From NCBI RefSeq assembly GCF_000169175.1, contig NZ_AAWS01000027.1, positions 1-64,000 on the forward strand: a stretch of 64,000 bases of DNA. The letters are read 5' to 3'. The notes beneath the pieces were generated by a model. That model was not told the origin of the DNA. It saw only the letters and a program-made list of their open reading frames with translations, and ran no database searches. The position numbers and the translations under genes are program-made. Positions 7,960 to 16,753 of this stretch are shown here, piece by piece; positions within the stretch are counted from its first letter, which is position 1; each line of letters starts with the position of its first letter. Origin of the DNA: Microscilla marina ATCC 23134 (GTDB lineage: Bacteria > Bacteroidota > Bacteroidia > Cytophagales > Microscillaceae).

Positions 7960-10305
7960 TTAAACAAAGGCCAACAATTCTTTAAACCGCACTTCATTCC
8001 AAGAGTAGAGCGTATTCTCCAACTCTTTTTTCCATTGTTGTATTGCCTCATTGTCTTTGGGCAATTGTCCTAAAATATTTTTAATGGCGGTAAGTTCATA
8101 GATTTCCATTTTTTGCAACTGATGGACATAAGGTATTAAAATCGCTTTTTCCTGTAAATTAAAGCCGCCGTTTTTTCTCCGGGAACCCTCGGGTGTTGCT
8201 GCCGCCAATCCTTGCCGATAAATTAAAGAGTCGTTTGGTATGACAGTTTTGGGCAACGTAAACCAAAATGTGCTCCCTTTACCTTCTTCCGATTGTACCC
8301 CTATTTCGCCCGTATGGGCTTCTATTACTTGTTTGCAAAAGGTAAGCCCCAACCCCGAAGAGTGCACCCTTTGAGCGGGCGAAGTTTGCCGACTAAATTT
8401 ATTAAATACCTGGGCAATAAAATGAGCTGCAATGCCTTTGCCTGTATCGTTTACCAATATTTTCTGAAAGTTACTTCCTGGCATATCTTCCAGAGTGACG
8501 GTAATTTTACCTTGTGCTGGTGTGTACTTAATGGCGTTGTTAAACAAGTTGACAAACACCCTCACAATGAGTGCTTCATCTGCTTTTATGGTTAAGTTTT
8601 CGGGTACATCTTGTCTAAACAAAACGCCTTTTTCGGCCAGCGACAAACTTACCTGTTCGTGGGCTTGTTGCACAACCTGTTTAAGCAATTGTGGTTGAAG
8701 GTTCAACTGTATTTGTGCTTCTTCGAAGCGTTGCACATCCAAAATATTCATTACCAAATGTAGCATGCGTATGCCCGATTGGTGGATGGTTTTTTGAAAC
8801 TGAGGCGAATATTTCTTGCCCGACAACCCAATAATGGCATTCAAAGGGTTTTTGAGGTCGTGTACAATCATACCCGTCATGCGTTGTTTAAACTCATCCA
8901 GCCTGAGTAGACGCTCATTGGTAGCGCGCAGTTCTTCTGTCTGTTGTACAATTTCTTTTTTTCTCTCATTTATCTCCTGGTTGTGTTTTGCCAGAGTTTG
9001 GTTAAACTTGATTTGTCTTTGTCTGCTTCGGAAAATATATACAATGATAACAATCAATAACAAAGCTATAATGGCCGAAGTATAGAGCAAAGTATTTTGC
9101 TGTTTAAGGGCAAGATTTTTATTATCAATTTCCAATTGTTTTTGGGCAAGCATTTGTTGACTCAGCACTCGTTCTTTGTCCATTTGAAACGACAATTGCA
9201 TGCTCGAAAACTCTTGGTTTTTGTGTTGGTTATACAAACTATCGCGCACCTCTATATAGCGCCCCTGATAATAAAGCGCTTTGTTGGCTTCTTGTTGGTT
9301 TTTATGAATATGGTACAAGCCCAATAGCGACAACACCCATAACTCGCCCGTTTTGCGTTTTTTTGCATCAGCCAAAGTAAAAGCCAGTATTTCTTCGGCG
9401 CGGCTGTATTGTTTGGCCGATGCCAATGCATAGCCCAGGTGAGTTTTAAATAAAGTTTCTAGGTAACGGGCTTTAATTTTCCCAAAGCCCTGCGTTACTT
9501 TTTCCAATATGGCGATGGCCTCTTTATATTTGCGCTGTTTTTCGTATACCAACCCCCGTATCCCAATTGCCCAAAGTTCGGCAATGGGCTTGTTTATCTT
9601 GCGACTCAACAATTCCGACTCACGACTTAGCCTAAGGGCTGGTTTAAAATCATTTTTTTTATAATACCCATAAGCAATATCCCCCAATACCAAGGCATAT
9701 TTATCTTGGTTATGGTTGTTTTTATAAATGTGCAAGGACTTAAAGTTATAATCCATTGACTTGCTATATACCCCTAGTTCGCCATAAGTAATGGCAATAG
9801 AGTTATACACCCTTGCTTTACCTGTTTCATTGTTGGTGGCTTCAAAAACGTCCATTCCTTTAAACAACAACCGCAAAGACTCGGTGTAATTTGCCTGCCG
9901 ACGATGAATGATGCCCATAGATACATAGATATTGGCTACTTCTAGTATTCTGTCCAGTTTTTTAAATGCTTCTATGGCAAGTTCATAGTTTTTCTTGCAC
10001 AAAGCAAAGTCATTTTTCTGTCGGTAGAGCAAGCCCAGCATTTTGTAAGATTGGGCTGTTTTGAGTGGCAAGCTATATTTTTGGCTCAGCTCCAGTGCTT
10101 GTTTGCTGTATACAAGCGCCTCTTGATGGTTGATGTGCAGTTTATTTTCGGCTATCTTCAGCAGTAGATTGATGTGTGTTTTGGGTACTTTGGGAGAAGC
10201 TTCCAGCAACTGTGCAAGGCTATCAACGGCTGTATTTTGTGCAAACAACGGTGGTACAATGACGATACATTTCAGAAAAAGCAATATGCCTGTAAAAAAC
10301 TTCAT
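7960..10305 (-). CDS. TPR-containing sensor histidine kinase (paralogue 2)
   Basis: This is a 781-residue paralogue of the kinase downstream, with the same order of parts: signal peptide ending PPLFAQ, TPR units (about 40-350), a membrane helix (TSAIIALLLIVIIVYIF), a coiled coil, HisKA with MIVHDLKNPLN (His482), and an ATPase domain with NLFNNAIKY, NDTGKGI and SSGLGLT. It ends in the same tail type (YELTAIKNILGQLP ... WNEVRFKELL). The shared tail lies beyond the catalytic core and may bind a common partner or autoregulate; that is inference. The two genes are tandem on one strand, 260 bases apart, consistent with a gene duplication followed by drift of the sensor part. Confidence 0.93.
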   Translation of the reverse strand: MKFFTGILLFLKCIVIVPPLFAQNTAVDSLAQLLEASPKVPKTHINLLLKIAENKLHINHQEALVYSKQALELSQKYSLPLKTAQSYKMLGLLYRQKNDFALCKKNYELAIEAFKKLDRILEVANIYVSMGIIHRRQANYTESLRLLFKGMDVFEATNNETGKARVYNSIAITYGELGVYSKSMDYNFKSLHIYKNNHNQDKYALVLGDIAYGYYKKNDFKPALRLSRESELLSRKINKPIAELWAIGIRGLVYEKQRKYKEAIAILEKVTQGFGKIKARYLETLFKTHLGYALASAKQYSRAEEILAFTLADAKKRKTGELWVLSLLGLYHIHKNQQEANKALYYQGRYIEVRDSLYNQHKNQEFSSMQLSFQMDKERVLSQQMLAQKQLEIDNKNLALKQQNTLLYTSAIIALLLIVIIVYIFRSRQRQIKFNQTLAKHNQEINERKKEIVQQTEELRATNERLLRLDEFKQRMTGMIVHDLKNPLNAIIGLSGKKYSPQFQKTIHQSGIRMLHLVMNILDVQRFEEAQIQLNLQPQLLKQVVQQAHEQVSLSLAEKGVLFRQDVPENLTIKADEALIVRVFVNLFNNAIKYTPAQGKITVTLEDMPGSNFQKILVNDTGKGIAAHFIAQVFNKFSRQTSPAQRVHSSGLGLTFCKQVIEAHTGEIGVQSEEGKGSTFWFTLPKTVIPNDSLIYRQGLAAATPEGSRRKNGGFNLQEKAILIPYVHQLQKMEIYELTAIKNILGQLPKDNEAIQQWKKELENTLYSWNEVRFKELLAFV

Positions 10306-10397
10306 TAATGGATAACACTTACTATTAAAAGCAACAAAACTAATTTTGTACTTTTAATATAGTCAAAAAAATGAATATCTCCACCTTCGCAAGTGAT

Positions 10398-12125
10398 CTA
10401 AAAATCGAGCATCTTTTTGAGCGATGCCTTTGCCTCTGGTGCACGGTCATAAAACACATAAAAACTATCAAAGATAGGGTATACCTCCTTATAAGTTTCT
10501 ACATCGTCTTTATGAATCAGGTGATAATCGGTTTCCAGCATATCCAAATAATCGGCATACATTTGTCTATAACGCCTGATGAAGGGTAAATCAAAACTTT
10601 GGTGCAACAAAGCATCATTGAATTTTTTTTGCAAAAACTGGCTATAAGGCAAAAAATCCATTTTATAAAAAATAAGCATTTGCCCCAGCATATATTTCTT
10701 AAAAGAGTTAGATAATTTTTCGGCTTGTGTCCATACAAAATTACCTTCCATCACCTGACAATAATGTTGCACTACCACATCGCGTACCTGGTGTACCAGC
10801 GCGGTATTGCTTAGTGGTGTGTCAAGGTTCAATCCTAGTTTTTGGTGGGTAAAATCCTGAATACTCCATAAGCCCTGCTGGGCAAATACTTCACGATTAC
10901 TGGTATGCCAATGAGCAAAAACCCCTGCGTTGTTTTTCATGTATTGCAGGTTGTGCTTTGTCCAACGAAAATCTCCCACAAAAAAAGTCTCATACTTTGC
11001 TTTAAAAGCTTTCAACACTGGTCGGTCTTCCTTAGTAATCAAGTACTTATAGTGCGAATCGTCGCCCAGCAAACAATACTGCACATTGGCTGCCCATAGT
11101 TCATTCAGCGAAATATCAGGGTGTTTTTTCAAAATTGCCTGGTACAAAGGGTAAATTTTTCTTTTGGAAAAATCGTATGGCACTCCATCTTGCACCAGCG
11201 CGTGTACAAAACACATATCGGCTATTACCAAAGTCAATGCCTCAGAGAGCATCCGGTAGATGACATACACCTTGTCGTACAACGGGGCATCTTCGCCGCT
11301 ATATACCAGATCGGGCAATACAAAATGGCACAAGTCGTGAACAAAAAAAGTAATCTCATGAACTTCGTCTTTTTTAGGCACCAGTGGAATGCCCGCGTTT
11401 AAGCCAGGCGCCCAGTAGTTTTTTTGGCGACGGTTTCTTGCCGATCGAAAAAAACCACCATTGTTAAGTGCATAGTCAAACAAATGCGTCAGTTTATTTG
11501 CCTTTACTGTGGGTGAGTTGATCAAAGGGTGGGTGGCTACCAATTTAAAAATAGCTTCCGAAAACTCAATGGCTTGCTTTTGCTCCAGTGCATTGAAGTT
11601 TAAATCGATGCCTTGGCTATAGTACAAAAACTGCAGGGCAAACTTAGCCAATGCTTCTTGTCGCCCATGGTTTTTCATTCCACGTTGCTTGAGCTGCTGA
11701 TACGACAAACCCAATGGGCGGAGCACAAAAACATCGTCCCAGCCATAGCGTTTTTTATCCGGGCTTTTTGCCGAATAATCAATTACTCCCCGGTGAGGCG
11801 CAGCACTGATGGTAGCCACTTTTTTATCCTTCCCAAAATAGTAGAGAGTAGTAGTCGCGTAGACCAACATTCCATCGGTTTGCGCATCAATATTGCCCAG
11901 GGGTTTTTGGTCGCTTTCGCGGAATAGCTGGGTTTCGTCAAACAATACATTCAACACCTTGTGGTCGTTTTGCAACAAATGCACATAGGCAGTCATAAGC
12001 CCGGCGGTATCTTCAAAATATTCAAAGTCGTTTTGCATCACTACCTCAATGTTGTAGTAAGCAAAAAAACGTTGGTACTCTCTGTATTTCCACCTATTGC
12101 GTGTAAGCAAGTAGATTTTTTTCAT
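10398..12125 (-). CDS. HAM1/ITPase-like domain fused to an unknown helical domain
   Basis: Residues 1-170 of this 575-residue protein follow the HAM1/RdgB inosine-triphosphate pyrophosphatase pattern: TRNRWKYRE (T8, N10, K13, E16, matching T.N..K..E), an acidic patch FDETQL (62-67) where the family has DDSGL, YGWDDVFV (127-134) for FGYDP.F, and NHGRQEALA (152-160) for SHR..A. This family removes non-canonical purine nucleotides from the pool. Residues 190-575 are helical and not recognised. They hold a cluster of potential metal ligands: H256-E257, H263-D264 with H267, E295 and D303. The fused length is about three times that of a normal ITPase. The ITPase assignment is fairly firm; activity and the second domain's role are open. 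Confidence 0.72.
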   Translation of the reverse strand: MKKIYLLTRNRWKYREYQRFFAYYNIEVVMQNDFEYFEDTAGLMTAYVHLLQNDHKVLNVLFDETQLFRESDQKPLGNIDAQTDGMLVYATTTLYYFGKDKKVATISAAPHRGVIDYSAKSPDKKRYGWDDVFVLRPLGLSYQQLKQRGMKNHGRQEALAKFALQFLYYSQGIDLNFNALEQKQAIEFSEAIFKLVATHPLINSPTVKANKLTHLFDYALNNGGFFRSARNRRQKNYWAPGLNAGIPLVPKKDEVHEITFFVHDLCHFVLPDLVYSGEDAPLYDKVYVIYRMLSEALTLVIADMCFVHALVQDGVPYDFSKRKIYPLYQAILKKHPDISLNELWAANVQYCLLGDDSHYKYLITKEDRPVLKAFKAKYETFFVGDFRWTKHNLQYMKNNAGVFAHWHTSNREVFAQQGLWSIQDFTHQKLGLNLDTPLSNTALVHQVRDVVVQHYCQVMEGNFVWTQAEKLSNSFKKYMLGQMLIFYKMDFLPYSQFLQKKFNDALLHQSFDLPFIRRYRQMYADYLDMLETDYHLIHKDDVETYKEVYPIFDSFYVFYDRAPEAKASLKKMLDF

Positions 12126-12274
12126 ACATCCTCTTAGGTTTCAGGGGTTTTGTTGTGCTTTGTAGTCAAAAGACCAACATTGGCTCGTTTGGAGAACCAA
12201 AGGGTGTAAGGCAGCGTGTAGTGAAGTAAATTCAATAAAAAAACGCAGGCGATATTTTAACCGAAAAGTAAAAA

Positions 12275-13906
12275 TTATGTTTGAGCACCTTTGGCTCCCA
12301 TACTGGTCAAAAAAACCTCAAAATCATAATGATTATTCAAGTCATACAAGATTTGCCCAGCTTGGTTAGGTGTGTTGATATTTATGCCCAGCTCTTCTAC
12401 AAAAAAACGAACGGTTGCCTTGCATTTGGCTGCATTACAACCTTGGTAACTAATGAGGTGAATAGGCAAGTTGCCATTGTGGTCAGCGATTACTGGGCAG
12501 CCATGTTTTACCAACGCCCTGGCAGCGTCTATGTGATGTCCCCAGGCTATTTTATGCAGCGAGTTTTGCCCACGATCGTCTACCCTGGTTATATCTGCCC
12601 CGGCAGCTACCAACAGCTCTACTGCCTGGGCACTGCGTACATTGTAAAAAGCACTGTAGTGGATGTTGCCGTTAGGGTTGGCTCCCTTGTCGAGCAACAA
12701 GCGGGCAATAGGCAAATTATCTTTCAGAATAGCATCTAGTAGCAAATTACCCAACTTGTGAGATTGTTTGTTGCCGTAGCCCTCTTGCAAAGCACGAATC
12801 ACCAATTCGTTGAAACCTCTTTGCACAAAAGCTTTTAACACAAAAGGATCGTGTATATTGGCACCAGCTTCTATCAGGTAATGGACAATATCGTCGCGGC
12901 GAATTTGGGCAGCAGCAGACAGAGGCGATATCCGACCTTCGTTGTGCGTGTGAATGTCTGCCCCTGCATTTATCAAAAGCTTGACGGTAGGTAGGCGTGC
13001 TTCTGGGTTGTTCATTAAATAATATACCAAGGGAGTAGATCCATAATTGGTGCGGTATTCAAGGGGGGCACCTTCGTCAATGAGCCGCTTAACCACCTCT
13101 TGTCGGTTTTGTAACTCATCGTGGTAGTCGCCTGAGGGGGGCTCCAGGGCTATATGCAAGATAGATAAATTTTCGGCGTTGCGTCCAAAGCCAGTATCCA
13201 TTCTTCCGTCGATTCCATGCTCGGTAATGAAGTCGGCAAGTTTAAAGCCTCTATTACGTCTCAAAAACTCGATCAAATTATTTTGGGGTAGGTTTACACT
13301 GTCTTCCAGACGTCGGCTTGCCTCTTTTTCGAGCGGTTGTATACCTTCCATTTTTATGTTGACTCCATTCGTCAACATTTCAATCAATGCAGCACGTTGT
13401 GAGGCTTGGTGGGTATGGTCTATTGACAAACCCGACAAGTTGAGGTCGAGCAAATGTGGTAGATGAGTCAAAGGGGTAATATCAGTTACACCAGTGTATG
13501 CTATATTGAGGTGGGTAAGTTCAGGCAGGTTGGCTAAAGGATGCAGGTCTTGTATGGTTTGACAATGGGCTAATGCCAACAGTTTGAGCCGGGGTTTATT
13601 ACGTAAGGGTTCCAAAGAATGTATTGGATTGCCTATCAACCACATTTCTTCCAGGTTTTTCAAAGCCATCAATGGGGCAAGGTCTGTGATTGCGTTGCCG
13701 TCCAACATCAATACCCTGAGGTTGCGACAAAGCTCAAGCCCTGATAAGTCTACTATTTTATCCCATCCAATAAGATGGGCATCGGGACGGTCATAGTTCC
13801 ATTCCAGTTCGGTAATATAAGCTAGCTTTTCGGGAATCACTGTATCGGAGGTGTGTTCTTGCAGGGCTTGGAGGAGGCTTTCGTCAGGGATATATAATAC
13901 TTCCAT
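12275..13906 (-). CDS. Leucine-rich repeat plus ankyrin repeat protein
   Basis: This 543-residue protein has no signal peptide. Residues about 70-165 are four or five internalin-type LRRs of about 22 residues (IT.L.PL..L.NL..L.L..N, as in ITDLAPLMALKNLEEMWLI). Residues about 245-530 are ankyrin repeats, recognisable from VKRLIDEGAPLEYRTNYGST, VKLLINAGADI, ARLLLDKGANPNG and ELLVAAGADITRVDDRGQN. Both are protein-binding scaffolds, so the product is likely a cytoplasmic adaptor. The combination is uncommon in bacteria. It lies upstream of the HAM1-like fusion gene on the same strand (149-base gap); co-transcription is possible. Confidence 0.88.
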   Translation of the reverse strand: MEVLYIPDESLLQALQEHTSDTVIPEKLAYITELEWNYDRPDAHLIGWDKIVDLSGLELCRNLRVLMLDGNAITDLAPLMALKNLEEMWLIGNPIHSLEPLRNKPRLKLLALAHCQTIQDLHPLANLPELTHLNIAYTGVTDITPLTHLPHLLDLNLSGLSIDHTHQASQRAALIEMLTNGVNIKMEGIQPLEKEASRRLEDSVNLPQNNLIEFLRRNRGFKLADFITEHGIDGRMDTGFGRNAENLSILHIALEPPSGDYHDELQNRQEVVKRLIDEGAPLEYRTNYGSTPLVYYLMNNPEARLPTVKLLINAGADIHTHNEGRISPLSAAAQIRRDDIVHYLIEAGANIHDPFVLKAFVQRGFNELVIRALQEGYGNKQSHKLGNLLLDAILKDNLPIARLLLDKGANPNGNIHYSAFYNVRSAQAVELLVAAGADITRVDDRGQNSLHKIAWGHHIDAARALVKHGCPVIADHNGNLPIHLISYQGCNAAKCKATVRFFVEELGININTPNQAGQILYDLNNHYDFEVFLTSMGAKGAQT

Positions 13907-14319
13907 GAGATAGAAAAGTTGGTGAACATTTGTCAGTTATAATACAAAATATACTGTACCAAGCAGTATTCCAAATATCAATAAGCCAGCATTATCACAA
14001 AGTCATATTTCTTACAAACTTTGCTAAAGACCTCTTACCTCTAGGTTGAACAGGTGCCTAAATACTCACTAAAAAACGCTTTTATTTTGGGCAAGCCGCG
14101 GTTAAAATAAGGTAAAAGCTTGTCTAAACTGGCTGTATTAATAATGACCGAACGGCTCATAGCTAAAAAAGTTGCCGATAGGTGTTTTTTATAGGTACTA
14201 CTTAAGCTAAAAAAAGCAGCCTCATTACTGAAACTGCTTTTTTTATTTTTAGGAAAGACAACGAATTTTTAATAATCAAATTGATTATTATTAGTTATCA
14301 CTCCCACGCATGAAAAATC
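13907..14319. other. Intergenic region, 413 bp
   Basis: It lies between queA and the LRR-ankyrin gene, both on the minus strand. Apart from the queA terminator at 14209-14244 I see no gene or strong repeat. The 70 bases next to 13906 must hold the promoter of the LRR-ankyrin gene, but only a degenerate TATTTTG box is visible. Confidence 0.45.
14209..14244 (-). terminator. Intrinsic terminator after queA
   Basis: On the minus strand an AAAAAAGCAG arm pairs with CTGCTTTTTT around a 14-base inner segment that can add a short TTC/GAG stem. It ends in a run of seven T and lies 75 bases past the queA stop. Confidence 0.65.
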
Positions 14320-15372
14320 TTACAAAATCAACATGGCATCACCATAGCTAAAGAAACGATATTTTTCTTTTACGGCTACCTGATAAGCATCCATGATCAG
14401 CTCATAGCCGCCAAAGGCGCAGGCTGTCATCAATAAAGTAGATTCTGGTAAGTGGAAGTTAGTCACCAATGCATTAGGAATTTTAAACTCATAAGGCGGG
14501 AAAATAAACTTATCAGACCATCCTGCGTTTTCTTTCAGCAAACTATTGGCAGATACCGACGATTCCAGGGCTTTTACCACTGTAGTACCTATAGCACATA
14601 CTCGCTTTTTGTTTGCCAAAGCATCATTCACCTTGTCGGTAGTGTTGGCAGGTACACTAAAGTTTTCTGAATCGGCTTTGTGTTTGGTGAGGTCTTCTAC
14701 ATCTACATCTCTGAAGGTACCCAAGCCTATGTGTAAGGTAACTGGGGTCATATCTATGCCTTTCAGTTCCAAACGTTTAATCAATTGCTTGGTAAAGTGC
14801 AAACCAGCAGTGGGTGCAGCTACCGCCCCTACATGCTCGGCAAAAATCGTTTGAAAACGCTCTCTGTCGTGGGCATCGGTTTTGCGTTGTTGGTAAATAT
14901 GTTTGGGAAGTGGGGTTTCGCCCAGTTCGTCAATCAGTTGGTAAAACTCTTCGTCAGAACGATCAGTCAAAAAACGAATAGTTCGTCCGCGTGAAGTAGT
15001 ATTATCTATCACTTCTGCCACCAATTCGCCATTGCCAAAAAACAGCTTATTGCCTACCCTTATTTTACGGGCGGGGTCTACCAATACATCCCACAAATGG
15101 GCTTCCTGGTTGAGTTCTCTCAACAGAAATACTTCAATCTGTGCGCCGGTTTTTTCTTTGCTACCAAATAGGCGAGCCGGAAAAACTTTGGTATCATTCA
15201 CTACAAATACATCTCCCTCATCAAAGTAGTCCACAATGTCTTTGAAAACCTTGTGTTCTATCTTACCAGAATCACGGTGTATGACCATTAAACGTGACTC
15301 ATCGCGGTTATCCGTCGGATGCAAAGCCAGTAAATCAGTGGGAAAGTCAAATTTAAACTCTGACAGTTTCAT
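14320..15372 (-). CDS. queA: S-adenosylmethionine:tRNA ribosyltransferase-isomerase
   Basis: QueA transfers and isomerises the ribosyl group of AdoMet onto 7-aminomethyl-7-deazaguanine in tRNA, giving epoxyqueuosine at the wobble base of His, Asn, Asp and Tyr tRNAs. The 350-residue length matches the family (356 in E. coli). Conserved blocks are visible: [17 protein letters not shown] at the start, [65 protein letters not shown] and [12 protein letters not shown] at the end. It is cytoplasmic and monocistronic, with a promoter box at 15423-15430 and a terminator downstream. Confidence 0.97.
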   Translation of the reverse strand: MKLSEFKFDFPTDLLALHPTDNRDESRLMVIHRDSGKIEHKVFKDIVDYFDEGDVFVVNDTKVFPARLFGSKEKTGAQIEVFLLRELNQEAHLWDVLVDPARKIRVGNKLFFGNGELVAEVIDNTTSRGRTIRFLTDRSDEEFYQLIDELGETPLPKHIYQQRKTDAHDRERFQTIFAEHVGAVAAPTAGLHFTKQLIKRLELKGIDMTPVTLHIGLGTFRDVDVEDLTKHKADSENFSVPANTTDKVNDALANKKRVCAIGTTVVKALESSVSANSLLKENAGWSDKFIFPPYEFKIPNALVTNFHLPESTLLMTACAFGGYELIMDAYQVAVKEKYRFFSYGDAMLIL

Positions 15373-15422
15373 AAAAAGGCTTAAATATTTTAACTCCTGA
15401 ACATCTTATTTAAATAAATATG

Positions 15423-15430
15423 CAAACATA
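15423..15430 (-). promoter_or_regulatory. TAnnTTTG -7 box for queA
   Basis: On the minus strand the sequence TATGTTTG fits the Bacteroidota -7 consensus exactly and would start RNA about 45 bases before the queA ATG. No good TTTG element lies 19 bases upstream, so the call rests on one box. Confidence 0.42.
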
Positions 15431-15452
15431 CACAAATGTTTGAAAAGATACT

Positions 15453-15460
15453 TATATTTG
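15453..15460 (+). promoter_or_regulatory. TAnnTTTG -7 box for the MacB-like permease
   Basis: TATATTTG on the plus strand is a perfect -7 match about 34 bases before the ATG at 15494, and is divergent from the queA box. A matching -33 element was not found at the usual spacing. Confidence 0.42.
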
Positions 15461-15493
15461 GAATTATAAATATAACCATGTGACCATTAAATT

Positions 15494-16753
15494 ATGAGAT
15501 TGATGCTATTTTTCAGGTTGATTCTGGAAAGTTTCAGCTTTGCCTTACAAGCCCTCCGATCTAATCTCCTCCGTACCACGCTCTCTCTATTAGGAGTAAG
15601 CATTGGTATTTTTGCCATTATCACTGTTTTCACGGTAGTAGATGCCTTAGAGCGAAAAATAAGAGACGATATGTCGTTTATAGGCGACAATGTAATGTAT
15701 ATTCAAAAATTTCCCTGGCAATTTGGCGGTGGAGCCTATCCCTGGTGGCGTTATTTTCGTCGTCCTTCCAATACTGTAGATGAATTTCGCTATTTGGAAA
15801 AAAACCTTCAGGAAGCCCAAGCCATTGCACTCATTGCAGGCAGGGGAGGCAATACCATCAAATACCGCAGCAATAGCCTTACGGCAGTCAATGTACGTGG
15901 GGTGTCTTTTCGTTATTCTGAAGTGTCAGAGATTCCGGTAGACAATGGGCGCTATTTCTCTCGACAAGAGGTAAACAGAGCCAATAATGTGGCGTTGATA
16001 GGTGCCACCATTGCCGAGACGTTATTTACCAGTGAAGATCCTATTGGTAAAAAAATAAAAGTAAAGGGACGCCCCTTTCAAGTAGTAGGGGTGATGAAAA
16101 AGGAGGGAAGTAGCATTTTTGGCTCTACCTCGCGTGACGAGCAAATCATTATACCTTATGGTTCTTTTGGTAAATTGTACCTGGTAGGACGCAAAGGCAT
16201 TGAGCCCACCATTGCCCTCAAGGGAAAAGACAATGACGAAGGCTTGCTCAAGCTTGAAAGCAACGTAAGGGGCGTCTTACGCACCAAGAGAGGACTCAAA
16301 CCTTATCAGGAGGATAACTTTGCCTTAAATCGTACCGAGGCATTTGCCGATGCAGTATCTTCGTTGTTTAGTGTGTTGCATTTTGCCGGGTGGATCATTG
16401 GCGGGTTCTCTATTTTGGTAGGAGCCTTTGGTATCGCCAATATTATGTTTGTTTCGGTAAAAGAGCGCACCAATATTATAGGGATTCAAAAATCTTTAGG
16501 CGCCAAAACCTATTTTATACTCTTCCAGTTTTTGTTCGAAGCCGTTTTTCTAAGTATGATTGGTGGGGCATTGGGGCTTTTGTTGGTATACCTGATCACT
16601 TTTATTCCTTTGGGTAGTATCCACATGACACTCACTGCGGGTAACATCATTTTAGGTTTGAGTGTATCATCTATTGTAGGTACTTTTGCCGGGATCATTC
16701 CTGCGTTAATGGCATCCCGCCTCAATCCTGTAATTGCTATCCGAGCTTCTTAG
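15494..16753 (+). CDS. MacB/FtsX-type ABC transporter permease
   Basis: This 419-residue protein has the MacB layout. A first membrane helix follows the amphipathic start (LRSNLLRTTLSLLGVSIGIF). A periplasmic core domain spans about 45-270. Three membrane helices at the C-terminus are marked by GGFSILVGAFGIANIMFVSV, ERTNIIGIQKSLGAK, and a last helix ending MASRLNPVIAIRAS. Such permeases work with a separate ATPase to export or remodel envelope substrates by mechanotransmission. No ATPase gene is adjacent, so the partner must be elsewhere. Its stop codon overlaps the convergent glycerophosphodiesterase stop by 4 bases. Confidence 0.93.
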   Translation: MRLMLFFRLILESFSFALQALRSNLLRTTLSLLGVSIGIFAIITVFTVVDALERKIRDDMSFIGDNVMYIQKFPWQFGGGAYPWWRYFRRPSNTVDEFRYLEKNLQEAQAIALIAGRGGNTIKYRSNSLTAVNVRGVSFRYSEVSEIPVDNGRYFSRQEVNRANNVALIGATIAETLFTSEDPIGKKIKVKGRPFQVVGVMKKEGSSIFGSTSRDEQIIIPYGSFGKLYLVGRKGIEPTIALKGKDNDEGLLKLESNVRGVLRTKRGLKPYQEDNFALNRTEAFADAVSSLFSVLHFAGWIIGGFSILVGAFGIANIMFVSVKERTNIIGIQKSLGAKTYFILFQFLFEAVFLSMIGGALGLLLVYLITFIPLGSIHMTLTAGNIILGLSVSSIVGTFAGIIPALMASRLNPVIAIRAS

